Origin: Ruminococcus sp.
GTDB lineage: Bacteria; Bacillota; Clostridia; Oscillospirales; Ruminococcaceae
NCBI RefSeq assembly: GCF_017464355.1
Contig: NZ_JAFUAG010000027.1
Span: forward strand, 152,076 to 216,075
Length of the DNA stretch: 64,000 bases
Reading direction: 5' to 3'
The first letter of the stretch is position 1. Each line of letters begins with the position of its first letter. Under the pieces are notes generated by a model. It was not told where the DNA came from, searched no databases, and saw only the letters and a program-made list of their open reading frames with translations. The position numbers and the translations under genes are program-made. Below are positions 19,249-28,846 of this stretch, piece by piece.

Positions 19249-21081
19249 TTGGAAGAGAAGTTCATTCTCAATCTTATCCACCGCCCCGAGCTGGCGCCAG
19301 AGTACGCCGAAACTGTCATGGGGCAGGGTAAGAAGAAGGATATCACCCGCACTGACCTGCGGGACGAGTCGCTGGATATTTTTATCTTCCAGCAGGACGT
19401 GGCTCACCGAAACGGTTTGAAGACCACTATCGAGATGACCTACGCTTCGCTGTTTTCAGATGAAGCTGTCAGGCTGGCCAAGGAACATCACGAAAAGTAC
19501 GGCGATGAGATAGGCCTGAGCCTGCTGGGTCTGCCCTGCAAGGAGTTCAGGGACAAATACAAGACCAAGGATTTCTGTATCTGGATGTTCTCAAGCGAGG
19601 ACAAGCGGGCTATCGTTGATGATGTTTTCGGAAAGTTCCGCGAGAAGTTCGGGTTCTACCCCGCATCGACGGGTTCATATTATATGGACGCTGAACTGAC
19701 CAACTACATCAAGGAGAAGTACCCCACGGTAGTGTGCGCAGTGGCTACCTGCTGGGAGGAGGGTCCCAAGGCCTACCACACCTGCAACAACAGCTGGTAC
19801 ACCCTTATGGACGGCGGCCCCTGGGCACCCTGGATACCCTCAAAGCAGAACACCCATGCCCCTGCCGCCAATGAAGCTGAGGACAGCGGTATAGTGGCCA
19901 TACCTCATCTTTCCCGTGACCTGCTGGCCTGCTACGACGGCAACGGCTCAAACTTCGGAACACACCCCCAGAACGTACTTCGCGGCATGATCTACCGTGA
20001 CGGCGAGTACCCTTATCTGTACAATTTAATAGACCAGTACAGACATCTGGGGCGTTACAACAACGGTATCTCCTACAACATGATGTTTGTGGGGCCCGGC
20101 TGGCTCAACAAGCTGGGCAGGTGGGAAAGCCCTTACGAACTTCTCTGCAAAAGCTATGAGGACGGCCTGGGCTACTACGGCAAGCTGAAAAAAGAGGGCA
20201 AACTCATCGACATGACCATGGAGGAATTCGCACATTTCTACCGTGAGAACAAGACCTACGAGCAGCCCGAATGTGCGCTCTGGCGGGATATACTTTACGG
20301 CAGCAACAAGGAAGTCTTCTGGTACTGCGACCCCTATATGAGGGCAGGCATAGACATGAACCAGGGCGGCGCCCTGTTCGACTTAAGACCCTACGTTTCC
20401 AAGCTGGACTGGAAATTCGGCATAGGCACCAAGCGGGTGCAGGACGTTTCCTATCCTTTCCTCATACAGATGAATTACCGTGCAGGCTACTTCACCCATT
20501 ATGCAGGTGAGGGCACTATCCGCAGCTGCAAGATAAGCTGGAAGGGTCAGGAAACTGATATGTGCCTGTGCAGGACAAAGGCACATTTCTCCAGGGAGGG
20601 CAAGGTGAGAAAGCTGACCCTGGATCCAGTGGACATTGTATTTGACGGGCTTTCTGCTAAGATACAGACGGTCATCAGCTTTGAGGAGGGTTCCTCTGAG
20701 ATAGTTTACCGCCGTGAGGTGCTGGAGATATCTGATGAGAATGAAAAGCTGGATATCAACGAGTACATCACCGCCTGTTACGGTACTACCGAATATCCCG
20801 AGGATATGACAGAGGTAAGGCTTACGGCAGAGGGTGCTGAGGGTGTAAAGAACATCGAATATGCTTACAGGAACCGCAGCGAGGAGGTAAGCAAAGTCAA
20901 GTCTGTAAGTGCGGTGATACCCCCTATCGAAACAAAGGTGGTGCTGGGCAGCAGGGAAGAGGCTGAAGGCTATATCACTGAGGGCTACGCATTCTCGCCC
21001 ATGTTCACCCTGGGTATCAAAAAATCTCTCGGGAAAGGAGATGTGCTGACCACATGGCTCAATCTGCAAAAGGAAAACTGA
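19249..21081 (+). CDS. Putative carbohydrate-active enzyme, family not resolved
   Basis: About 610 residues. TTG at 19249 is preferred because AAGGAG (19235-19240) lies 8 nt before it; the GTG at 19240 overlaps that site. There is no signal peptide, so it is cytosolic. The first about 330 residues resemble a deacetylase-like or TIM-barrel catalytic domain: HRNGLKTTIEMTYA, GFYPASTGSYYMDAELTNYI, then a Trp-rich stretch (NNSWYTLMDGGPWAPWIP). The C-terminal 200 residues look like a beta-rich domain. It is first in the galactan operon, so it probably acts on imported galacto-oligosaccharide, but substrate and reaction cannot be read from the sequence. Confidence 0.6.
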   Translation: MEEKFILNLIHRPELAPEYAETVMGQGKKKDITRTDLRDESLDIFIFQQDVAHRNGLKTTIEMTYASLFSDEAVRLAKEHHEKYGDEIGLSLLGLPCKEFRDKYKTKDFCIWMFSSEDKRAIVDDVFGKFREKFGFYPASTGSYYMDAELTNYIKEKYPTVVCAVATCWEEGPKAYHTCNNSWYTLMDGGPWAPWIPSKQNTHAPAANEAEDSGIVAIPHLSRDLLACYDGNGSNFGTHPQNVLRGMIYRDGEYPYLYNLIDQYRHLGRYNNGISYNMMFVGPGWLNKLGRWESPYELLCKSYEDGLGYYGKLKKEGKLIDMTMEEFAHFYRENKTYEQPECALWRDILYGSNKEVFWYCDPYMRAGIDMNQGGALFDLRPYVSKLDWKFGIGTKRVQDVSYPFLIQMNYRAGYFTHYAGEGTIRSCKISWKGQETDMCLCRTKAHFSREGKVRKLTLDPVDIVFDGLSAKIQTVISFEEGSSEIVYRREVLEISDENEKLDINEYITACYGTTEYPEDMTEVRLTAEGAEGVKNIEYAYRNRSEEVSKVKSVSAVIPPIETKVVLGSREEAEGYITEGYAFSPMFTLGIKKSLGKGDVLTTWLNLQKEN

Positions 21082-21275
21082 ATTTCAGGTGTCCCTCGTG
21101 TTTTATGAGAGATATCGATATAGATATGTTCTACGACATGGACAAGAAGGAATATTACTGCATACGCTGCTGCTATCACGGCGATGAAAAGGACGTGCTG
21201 GAGAAGAACGAAATGGCCCGCTTCCGCTACCGTGATATGATGAAGCGGATAACGCTGGAGGATTATGATGACTAA
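21054..21275 (+). CDS. Small zinc-ribbon protein
   Basis: 73 residues, ATG 21054. The gene overlaps the preceding enzyme by 28 nt and the following galactanase by about 8 nt. Two CxxC pairs (CPSC near residue 13 and CIRC near residue 36) form a likely zinc ribbon, followed by a charged helix. The nearest ribosome site (AAAGGAG) is about 13 nt upstream, so translation may be coupled. Function is unknown. The tight overlap on both sides suggests it works with the enzymes. Confidence 0.7.
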   Translation: MAQSAKGKLNFRCPSCFMRDIDIDMFYDMDKKEYYCIRCCYHGDEKDVLEKNEMARFRYRDMMKRITLEDYDD

Positions 21276-22380
21276 GCTTATCATGGGTGCAGACCTTTCG
21301 ACTCTGCCCGAGGCTGAGGCGCAGGGCGCAAGATATTTTGACGGCGAAAGGGAAGGCCTTGCTGATGACATACTTATCTCCCATGGGGTAAGTTCCGTGA
21401 GGATAAGGGTGTGGAACGACCCCTTTGATACCGCAGGCAAGCCCTACGGTGGAGGCACCTGCCATACCGCCAACATGGTCACGCTGGCAAAGCGGCTGAA
21501 GGACAAGGGCATGAGCTTCATGCTTGACCTGCATTACAGCGACTTCTGGTGCGACCCCGCAAGGCAGGGCACACCTAAAGCCTGGCGGGGCATGAGCCTT
21601 GACGAGATGTGCAGCGCACTCCGCGATTTCACGGCGGAAACGGTAAAGGCTTTTATCGCGGCGGGGGCAGCCCCTGAGTATATACAGGTGGGAAATGAGA
21701 TCACCAACGGTATGCTGTGGAATACCGCAAAGCTCGACCGCAGCAGCCCCGTGGCTTTCACTGAAAGCTTTGAAAGGCTGGCTAAGCTGATAAAGGCAGG
21801 AACTGCCGCTGTGCGGGAAGTCAGTGACGCTAAGATCATCATTCATCTGGAGCAGTCGGGAAAGAACGACCTATGGCGGGAATGGTTCGATGAAGCGGCA
21901 AAGCATAACATGGACTATGACATCATCGGGGCAAGCTACTATACCCTCTGGCACGGCACCCTTGAAGAGATGAGGGCGAACCTAGATGACATGGCAAAGC
22001 GGTATGACAAGGACATAATGATAGTCGAAGCTGCCTACCCCTTTACCGCCAAGCACCACGACCCATTCAGTAAAAGGCTGATGATAGATGAGGACTTTAC
22101 TCTGGCTGACGGCAGCAGACCAAAGTGGGCTTTCAGCCCCGAGGGTCAGGCGCAGTTCGTAAGAGAGCTGAAAGCGACCGCCGAAAGCATTGAAAGGTGC
22201 AGGGGTATATACTGGTGGGAGCCTGCATGGCTGCCCACGAAGGGTTCGACCTGGGCAACAAGGGAAGCCCTGCGGGATATAGGCGAAGAAGACAAAGGCA
22301 CAGGCAACGAGTGGGCTAACCAATGCCTGTTCGATTACGAGGGCAGGGCGCTGCCTGCATTGTACGAATACGGGATATGA
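21268..22380 (+). CDS. Intracellular GH53 endo-beta-1,4-galactanase
   Basis: 370 residues from ATG 21268, 6 nt after GGAGG; the adjacent ATG 21265 would leave only 3 nt. GH53 hallmarks are an N-terminal MGADLST, VRIRVWNDP, LHYSDFWCDP, VGNEITNG (acid/base Glu about 144) and MIVEAAYPF (nucleophile Glu about 254). There is no signal peptide or anchor, unlike the second GH53 of the locus, so it should cut galacto-oligosaccharides after import. It is followed by the ABC transporter genes. Family assignment is firm; exact product profile is inferred. Confidence 0.93.
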   Translation: MTKLIMGADLSTLPEAEAQGARYFDGEREGLADDILISHGVSSVRIRVWNDPFDTAGKPYGGGTCHTANMVTLAKRLKDKGMSFMLDLHYSDFWCDPARQGTPKAWRGMSLDEMCSALRDFTAETVKAFIAAGAAPEYIQVGNEITNGMLWNTAKLDRSSPVAFTESFERLAKLIKAGTAAVREVSDAKIIIHLEQSGKNDLWREWFDEAAKHNMDYDIIGASYYTLWHGTLEEMRANLDDMAKRYDKDIMIVEAAYPFTAKHHDPFSKRLMIDEDFTLADGSRPKWAFSPEGQAQFVRELKATAESIERCRGIYWWEPAWLPTKGSTWATREALRDIGEEDKGTGNEWANQCLFDYEGRALPALYEYGI

Positions 22381-22436
22381 AACGTTACCCGCCAAGGTGC
22401 GGGAGGATATATTGAACAGATCAGGAGGATATTATT

Positions 22437-23729
22437 ATGAAACTGAAAAAATTATTGACAGCAGCAGTATCGGTATCACTTATGGCCACCATGGCACTGG
22501 CAGGCTGCGGCAGCAGCGATGAGGGCGGTTCGGCAGCCGAGGGCGGCGAAAAGAAGAACACCGCTAAAAGCGGCGAGGCTCAGGCTGTTACCGTATGGGC
22601 ACCCGAGGAGATATCTGCACTGACCCAGGAAAAGCTGGACAGCTGGGTAAGTTCTTCCGAGTGGGCAGGCCAGTACACCGTTACAGTATCAGCTATGGGT
22701 GAGGGCGAAGCTGCTACCCAGATGCTGACCGACGTTGAGGCAGGCGCTGACGTCTTCGGATTTGCACAGGATCAGCTGGCAAGACTTGTGGCAGCAGGCG
22801 CACTTTCCGCACCGGGCGGAACTTTCCTTGACAACGTAAACAATAACAACGATACAGGCTCTGTAGGCGCTGCTACCCTGGACGGCAAAGTTTATGCTTA
22901 CCCCGAGACCAGCGACAACGGCTTCTTCCTCTACTATGACAAGTCTGTAGTGAAGGACCCCTCTACCCTTGAGGGCATACTGGCTGACTGTGACGCGGCA
23001 GGCAAGAAGTTCTACATGGATATCCAGTCGGGCTGGTACAATGTGGCATTCTTCTTTGCAACAGGTGCTGAATGCTACTACAACTGGGATACCGAGGGCA
23101 ACGTAACAGGCGCTGTCTGCGACTACAGCAGCGACAAGGGTCTTAAGGCATTCAAGGCTATGAACGACATGGCGCAGAACCCCGGCTTTGCTCAGTCCAC
23201 AGGCTCTGATGCAGCACTGTTCGACCCCAACGGCGGTACCGCAGGCGCTATTGTTTCGGGTACCTGGGACAGCTCAACCGTACAGGAGCTGCTGGGCGAC
23301 AACTATGGCGCTGCGAAGCTGCCCAGCTTTACTGTTGACGGCGAGTCCTTCCAGATGAGCGGTTTCGGCGGCTTCAAGCTGGTAGGCGTAAAGCCTCAGA
23401 CAGACTCTGACAAGCTGACCTTCTGCCATGCACTGGCTGACTACCTGACAGGCGAGGATATGCAGACAGCCCGCTTCGAGGCTAACGGCTGGGGTCCCTC
23501 CAACAAGAACGTTCAGGCTTCTGATGCAGTGCAGTCCAACGAAGCTCTTGCAGCACTGGCAGACCAGCTGCAGTATTGCCCCGCACAGGGTCAGTACCCC
23601 AATGCTTACTGGGATCTCTCAACTGCTTTCGGCACCGACATCAACAGCGGCAAGTACGCAGGTGCTTCCGACAGCGACCTGACAGCTGCCCTGACCGAGC
23701 TTGAGAACTCTATCAAGGAAGCTAAGTAA
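22437..23729 (+). CDS. Sugar ABC transporter solute-binding lipoprotein
   Basis: 430 residues with a lipoprotein signal (MKLKKLLTAAVSVSLMAT then LAGC lipobox near residue 23). AGGAGG precedes the ATG. The fold and size match the family 1 (MalE-like) extracellular binding proteins; motifs include DVFGFAQDQLARLVAAGAL and an SGTWDSS stretch. It should capture galacto-oligosaccharides outside the membrane and deliver them to the two permeases encoded downstream. Substrate is inferred from the two GH53 genes on either side. Confidence 0.93.
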   Translation: MKLKKLLTAAVSVSLMATMALAGCGSSDEGGSAAEGGEKKNTAKSGEAQAVTVWAPEEISALTQEKLDSWVSSSEWAGQYTVTVSAMGEGEAATQMLTDVEAGADVFGFAQDQLARLVAAGALSAPGGTFLDNVNNNNDTGSVGAATLDGKVYAYPETSDNGFFLYYDKSVVKDPSTLEGILADCDAAGKKFYMDIQSGWYNVAFFFATGAECYYNWDTEGNVTGAVCDYSSDKGLKAFKAMNDMAQNPGFAQSTGSDAALFDPNGGTAGAIVSGTWDSSTVQELLGDNYGAAKLPSFTVDGESFQMSGFGGFKLVGVKPQTDSDKLTFCHALADYLTGEDMQTARFEANGWGPSNKNVQASDAVQSNEALAALADQLQYCPAQGQYPNAYWDLSTAFGTDINSGKYAGASDSDLTAALTELENSIKEAK

Positions 23730-23774
23730 GCTTTTGGCAGGATAAATACATCTCCTTATTGAATAAATGCGGCA

Positions 23775-23804
23775 GCAGCGGGATAATGCTATGCGTCCCG
23801 CTGC
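23775..23804 (+). promoter_or_regulatory. Intercistronic hairpin after the binding-protein gene
   Basis: A 9-bp perfect stem GCAGCGGGA (23775-23783) / TCCCGCTGC (23796-23804) without a T run. Such hairpins between binding-protein and permease genes usually protect the upstream mRNA end and give more binding protein than permease. Confidence 0.6.
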
Positions 23805-23895
23805 GGTTGACCGCATGATCTTTGTTTCACGCTGCACGAAACTCGCGCATGGTGAAATGAAGACCGAATAAGGCATCGAAAGGAATGGTATACAT

Positions 23896-25410
23896 ATGAA
23901 ACGTCTGGCTGAACTTGAATATCTCGGGCTGCCCCCCGCACGGCAGAAGCTTTACAACTTTCAGCTGTTCTTTGCTGATCTGCCCAAAAAGCTGGCAGGC
24001 GGCTGCAAAAAGATACCTGCTGCTCTCGGCAAATTCTTCGGGGGTATCGGCAGAGGCTTTGCAGGCATAGGCAGCATTTTCAAGGAGGGCGACTTCAAGA
24101 CACGGCTGTCCTTCTTCATCATGGGCTTCGGCCAGTTCTTCCGCAGACAGATAGGAAGGGGCATCATCTTCCTGCTCATGGAAGTGCTTTTCGTGCTGTT
24201 CATGGCGTTCTTCGGGGTGCATTATCTGGCTGATATGCGGAACCTCGGTACCGTGGCCGTGGAGAAGACCCTGAACGACTACGGGCTGGAGATAACCGTC
24301 TACAAGGACAACAGCCTGAAAATACTCCTCTACGGTGTGCTGACTATCTTCATAGTCATAGGCTTTATCTGGACATGGATCATAAACGTCAGGCAGAATG
24401 CCGTTGCCCAGAAGCTCATAGAAGAGGGCATACGCCCCAAGGCATTCAAGGACGACCTTAAATCCATCGCGGACGAGCAGTATTACAAGGCGCTGCTGGC
24501 AGTACCGCTGCTGGGTATAGTGCTTTTCACGGTGATACCCATTTTCTTCATGATACTCATAGCCTTCACCAATTACGATTACTCACATCTTCCCCCCGAG
24601 AACCTGTTCTCATGGGTGGGGCTGGAGAATTTCCACACCATGCTCTCCACGGACGTTTCAGGCTCGGGCAAGTTTGCCTACACCTTCCGTGAGATACTTA
24701 TCTGGACGCTCATCTGGGCGCTGGTGGCAACTTTCTCGAACTACTTCCTGGGAATGTTCGTGGCTATCTGCATAAACAAGAAAGGCATACGCTTCAAGAA
24801 AGGCTTCCGCACCATACTGGTAATGACCATTGCGGTGCCCCAGTTCGTATCGCTGCTGCTGGTCTCAAAAATGTTCGCAGATGAGGGCATAGTCAACAGC
24901 CTGCTGATGAACCTGGGCTGGATAACCGAGAAGATACCTTTCATGACAGGCCCTACTATGGCGAAGATAATGGTGCTGGTCATAAACCTCTGGGTGGGCA
25001 TACCTTATCTTATGCTCATAACCACAGGCGTGCTGATGAACATACCCGCAGACCTCTACGAGAGCGCCAGGATAGACGGCGCCTCGGGCATGAAGCAGTT
25101 CACCAAGATAACACTGCCCTATATGCTTTTTGTGACAGGCCCCTACCTGCTCACCAGCTTTACGGCTAACATCAACAACTTCAACGTTATTTACCTGCTC
25201 ACCGCAGGCGCACCCAAGACCATGGAGTACGAGGGCGGCGCAGGCAAGACCGACCTGCTCATCACCTGGCTGTATACCCTGACCATTACCAATAACGACT
25301 ACAAAATGGCAGCGGTCATAGGCATACTGGTGTTCCTGGTGGTAGCGGTGATCTCATTGTTCGTTTACAACCTTTCGCCTGCAATGAAGAATGAGGAGGA
25401 TTTCCAGTAA
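23896..25410 (+). CDS. ABC sugar permease, MalF type
   Basis: 504 residues, longer than most because of an N-terminal extension of roughly 200 residues with its own hydrophobic segments (about residues 90-110 and 150-175). The permease domain carries the EAA loop ESARIDGASGMKQFTKITLP that contacts the ATPase. The stop overlaps the start of the next permease by one base (TAATG), so the two are co-translated. It forms the membrane channel with the MalG-type partner. Confidence 0.93.
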   Translation: MKRLAELEYLGLPPARQKLYNFQLFFADLPKKLAGGCKKIPAALGKFFGGIGRGFAGIGSIFKEGDFKTRLSFFIMGFGQFFRRQIGRGIIFLLMEVLFVLFMAFFGVHYLADMRNLGTVAVEKTLNDYGLEITVYKDNSLKILLYGVLTIFIVIGFIWTWIINVRQNAVAQKLIEEGIRPKAFKDDLKSIADEQYYKALLAVPLLGIVLFTVIPIFFMILIAFTNYDYSHLPPENLFSWVGLENFHTMLSTDVSGSGKFAYTFREILIWTLIWALVATFSNYFLGMFVAICINKKGIRFKKGFRTILVMTIAVPQFVSLLLVSKMFADEGIVNSLLMNLGWITEKIPFMTGPTMAKIMVLVINLWVGIPYLMLITTGVLMNIPADLYESARIDGASGMKQFTKITLPYMLFVTGPYLLTSFTANINNFNVIYLLTAGAPKTMEYEGGAGKTDLLITWLYTLTITNNDYKMAAVIGILVFLVVAVISLFVYNLSPAMKNEEDFQ

Positions 25411-26285
25411 TGAGCGACAATAACAGCAATAAGAAATATGCCAGCAAATCAGGGAAAGAGCGCACTGCCAGAACGCTCATATACATCTTCCTGACAGCAC
25501 TGAGCATCATATGGCTGCTGCCCTTCATCTACCTGATATGTCAGGCTTTCAGGGGCGAGTCAAGGTCCATGGTGACCTACGTTTTCCCGAAAAAGTGGTC
25601 GCTGGAGAATTTCCGCATACTGTTTAAGGAAACTCAGTTCCTCCACTGGTATCTCAACACCCTTATAATAGCACTGTTCAATGCGGTGCTGCAGACGGTC
25701 ATCGTGCTGAGCGTGGCCTATGCCCTTTCAAGAATGCGCTTCAAGGGCAGGAAGCTCATCATGAACCTAATGCTGGTGCTGGGTATGTTCCCGGGATTTC
25801 TCTCCATGATAGCGACCTATTTCATACTCAAGCTCATCGGCCTTACAAGCGAGAATGCCGTACCCGGACTTATACTGGTATACGCTGCAAGCTCGGGCAT
25901 GGGCTACTACATAGCCAAGGGATTTTTTGATACCATACCCAAGTCCCTGGACGAAGCTGCCCGCATAGACGGCGCTTCCCGCAGCAGGGTGTTCTTCAGG
26001 ATAATAATGCCCATGGCAAAGCCCATAATCATCTACACTATCATGATGGCTTTCATTGCCCCCTGGGGCGATTTCATGTATGCTTCGCTGATAACTTTCG
26101 GCCACGAGAAAGCTTACAACGTTGCGGTAGGTCTGTACCGCTGGCTGGATAAGGAGCATATCAACAACTACTTCACCGTGTTCTGTGCAGGCGGACTATT
26201 CGTTTCGGTACCTGTGACTGCACTGTTCATGAGCCTGCAGAGATACTACGTCGAGGGCGTTACAGGCGGCGCGGTAAAGGGTTAA
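25410..26285 (+). CDS. ABC sugar permease, MalG type
   Basis: 291 residues with six predicted membrane spans and the EAA loop EAARIDGASRSRVFFRII. The ATG is part of TAATG overlapping the MalF-type stop. GAGGAGG lies upstream within the preceding gene. Second channel subunit of the galacto-oligosaccharide importer. Confidence 0.93.
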   Translation: MSDNNSNKKYASKSGKERTARTLIYIFLTALSIIWLLPFIYLICQAFRGESRSMVTYVFPKKWSLENFRILFKETQFLHWYLNTLIIALFNAVLQTVIVLSVAYALSRMRFKGRKLIMNLMLVLGMFPGFLSMIATYFILKLIGLTSENAVPGLILVYAASSGMGYYIAKGFFDTIPKSLDEAARIDGASRSRVFFRIIMPMAKPIIIYTIMMAFIAPWGDFMYASLITFGHEKAYNVAVGLYRWLDKEHINNYFTVFCAGGLFVSVPVTALFMSLQRYYVEGVTGGAVKG

Positions 26286-26346
26286 TATACGGGAAACAGT
26301 TGACATTTCCCGTGATCTAGTATACAATATAGCGGAGGAATACATT

Positions 26347-27498
26347 ATGGCAGAGGTTACGCTGAAAAATGTAAAAAAGCAGTACGATAACGGCTTTGTG
26401 GCCGTACACGATTTCAACCTTGATATAAAGCATGAGGAATTCATAGTGTTGGTAGGACCCTCGGGCTGCGGTAAATCCACTACCCTGAGAATGATAGCAG
26501 GCCTTGAAGATATCACAGGGGGCGAGATAGCTATCGACGGCACGGTGGTAAACGATATGGAACCCAAGGACCGCGACATAGCCATGGTCTTCCAGAACTA
26601 TGCGCTTTATCCCCATATGAGCGTTTACGAGAACATAGCCTTCGGCCTGAGGCTTCGCAAAATGCCAAACAAGGAGATACACAAGAAAGTCACCGAGGCC
26701 GCAGAGATACTTGGTATAACCGAGCTTCTGGGCAGAAAGCCCAAGCAGCTTTCGGGCGGACAAAGACAGCGTGTGGCCATAGGCCGTGCTATCGTTCGCG
26801 TGCCCAAGGTCTTCCTTATGGACGAGCCCCTTTCCAACCTGGACGCAAAGCTGAGAAACCAGATGAGAGCAGAGATAATACTGCTCCGTGAAAAGATAAA
26901 GACCACCTTTGTGTATGTTACCCATGACCAGACAGAAGCCATGACCCTCGGTGACCGCATAGTCATCATGAAGGACGGCTATGTTATGCAGGTGGGCACT
27001 CCCCAGGAGCTTTTCAACCACCCCGCAAACCTGTTTGTTGCAGGATTTATCGGAACGCCCCAGATGAATTTCTTCGGGGCAAAGCTGCGTAAGGATAACG
27101 GGGGCTACACCGCCCTGGTGAATAACCTTGAAGTCAAAGTTCCGCAGTACATCTGTGAAGCCCTGAACAAGAGGAGAGAAGTACCCACGGATGTACAGCT
27201 TGGTGTAAGGCCTGAGAACCTTGTGCTGAGCGATGATGACAACATCGGCATAAGGGCTGAGGTAAAGGTCACTGAGATGATGGGCAGTGAGATACATATC
27301 CACGGTGAACTCAGCAACGGCAAAATGGTCATACTCAAAGTCCAGATAGCTGATATGGACGACCTTAAGCAGCGGGAGCTTCTTAATAAGAGGGAAGTAG
27401 TATTCACCATACGCGAGAGGACAATAAACCTCTTTGATGACAAGGACGGAAGAAACCTTGCAGTGGAGGACGCTGTGCCTGTTCCCGAGAAGGAATAA
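26347..27498 (+). CDS. msmX: ABC transporter ATPase, MsmX/UgpC type
   Basis: 383 residues. Walker A GPSGCGKST, signature LSGGQRQR, Walker B VFLMDEP and a H-loop (VTHDQTEAMTL) are intact, followed by a C-terminal TOBE-like regulatory domain (LGVRPENL). AGCGGAGGA precedes the ATG. It energises sugar import. MsmX-type ATPases often serve several transporters in Firmicutes; this copy sits inside the galactan operon, so it may be dedicated. The gene symbol is by family resemblance. Confidence 0.93.
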   Translation: MAEVTLKNVKKQYDNGFVAVHDFNLDIKHEEFIVLVGPSGCGKSTTLRMIAGLEDITGGEIAIDGTVVNDMEPKDRDIAMVFQNYALYPHMSVYENIAFGLRLRKMPNKEIHKKVTEAAEILGITELLGRKPKQLSGGQRQRVAIGRAIVRVPKVFLMDEPLSNLDAKLRNQMRAEIILLREKIKTTFVYVTHDQTEAMTLGDRIVIMKDGYVMQVGTPQELFNHPANLFVAGFIGTPQMNFFGAKLRKDNGGYTALVNNLEVKVPQYICEALNKRREVPTDVQLGVRPENLVLSDDDNIGIRAEVKVTEMMGSEIHIHGELSNGKMVILKVQIADMDDLKQRELLNKREVVFTIRERTINLFDDKDGRNLAVEDAVPVPEKE

Positions 27499-27541
27499 GT
27501 GTCCCAAAAGATGTACAAAATTATATATAGGAAGAGATAAA

Positions 27542-28546
27542 ATGGAAAAAAATAAAAAGACCCAGCTGGAAGATATAGCTGCCGCACTGGGGTTGTCGAA
27601 GTCAACGGTGTCAAGGGCTATATCGGGCAAAGGACGGATAAGCACCGATACCCGTGAAAGGGTATTGCAGTGCATAAAGGAAATGAACTACAGGCCAAAT
27701 ATGATAGCCAAGAGCCTTTCGGAAAACAAGACCTATAACATCGGCACTGTTATCCCCATGGACTCCGCTGAAACGGAAGCGCCTTTCTTCCAGACCTGCC
27801 TTATGGGCATATCGAAGGAGTGCGCTGTGAGGGATCACGACGCTGTTATCATCGGCACCGAGAAGAACGACCTCTCCCAGCTGAAAAGAGTGGTCGATAA
27901 CCGCAAAGTGGACGGCATAATCATCACCCGCCCTGTGGCTGACGGCGGCATGGAAAAAATGCTCCGTGAAAACGGTATGCCCTTTGTTGTCATAGGCCAG
28001 AGCGTGGATAAAGACGTTGTCACCGTGGACAGTGACCACACTGCGGGGTGCAGGGAGCTGACCTCCTACCTGCTCATGTCAAACCCGCCCGAGAGCATAG
28101 GGCTTATTCTGGGGAGCATGGAGCATACCGTCAATAAGAGCCGTCTTTCGGGCTTTGAAGCGGCCTTTGCCGAGGCGGGCAGCAAGCCCTCGGTGCAGCT
28201 GGTGTATACCGATGTGGAGAGCGAACTGCAGTTCTCAAAGGCTATGACAGCCCTGATGAAACAGCAGCCTGCCTGCATTATCTGCGGGGACGATATGCTG
28301 TGTATGCGCCTGCTGGCAGAACTGAGCAATCTTGGGCTTTCAGTGCCTGATGACATCAAGGTAGCTTCATTCTATGACAGCGTTTTTCTGGACAGTTATC
28401 TGCCCCCTATCACTTCCCTTATCTATAATGCCACCGAGCTTGGGGCTACGGCAGTTTCTCAGCTTATGGATATGCTGGAGGGTGAAGAGGTCGAAAAGCA
28501 GAAGCTCATGCACTTTGAAATGCTGGTGCGCAGATCGACAATGTGA
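27542..28546 (+). CDS. LacI-family transcriptional regulator
   Basis: 334 residues from ATG 27542 (AGGAAGAG about 5 nt upstream); a longer frame beginning inside the ATPase gene is rejected. The N-terminal HTH TQLEDIAAALGLSKSTVSRAI and hinge are followed by a periplasmic-binding-protein-like effector domain. It is the likely repressor of the locus, binding GCGCAA-N4-TTGCGC sites at the operon promoter, behind its own gene and before the secreted galactanase. The inducer is probably a galacto-oligosaccharide or galactose (inference). Confidence 0.92.
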   Translation: MEKNKKTQLEDIAAALGLSKSTVSRAISGKGRISTDTRERVLQCIKEMNYRPNMIAKSLSENKTYNIGTVIPMDSAETEAPFFQTCLMGISKECAVRDHDAVIIGTEKNDLSQLKRVVDNRKVDGIIITRPVADGGMEKMLRENGMPFVVIGQSVDKDVVTVDSDHTAGCRELTSYLLMSNPPESIGLILGSMEHTVNKSRLSGFEAAFAEAGSKPSVQLVYTDVESELQFSKAMTALMKQQPACIICGDDMLCMRLLAELSNLGLSVPDDIKVASFYDSVFLDSYLPPITSLIYNATELGATAVSQLMDMLEGEEVEKQKLMHFEMLVRRSTM

Positions 28547-28580
28547 CTTTTTTGAGGATATTATATACTTGCAGTTCTTT

Positions 28581-28596
28581 GCGCAACTGTTTGCGC
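28581..28596. promoter_or_regulatory. LacI-type operator (auxiliary site)
   Basis: A perfect palindrome GCGCAA-CTGT-TTGCGC, 35 nt after the LacI stop codon and about 140 bp before the galactanase operators. This spacing would allow looping. Confidence 0.75.
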
Positions 28597-28683
28597 CGAG
28601 GGCTGCTTTTTATTTTGGAAAGATATATCTCTAATTATAAGAAATAGCTAATTTTACCCAACAAAGATTGATTAATCTGTTTA

Positions 28684-28747
28684 TTGACTACATGGCTAAA
28701 ATCTGGTATCATATTATTAGAGCAACCGCTTGCGCAAATAGTTGCGC
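28684..28747 (+). promoter_or_regulatory. Galactanase promoter with two overlapping operators
   Basis: TTGACT (28684-28689) and TATCAT (28707-28712) are 17 bp apart. Downstream lie GAGCAA-CCGC-TTGCGC (28720-28735, one mismatch) and GCGCAA-ATAG-TTGCGC (28732-28747, perfect), sharing the word GCGC. The layout copies the 19.1-kb promoter. Confidence 0.85.
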
Positions 28748-28846
28748 AGGGTGGAAAAGGCGAAAAAGGCTCGCTGTACAGGGCAGGCTTGCGGTGGAAA
28801 GAGCATTCCCGAAAGGCGGGCAGACGGAATACTAAGGAGGATATCT

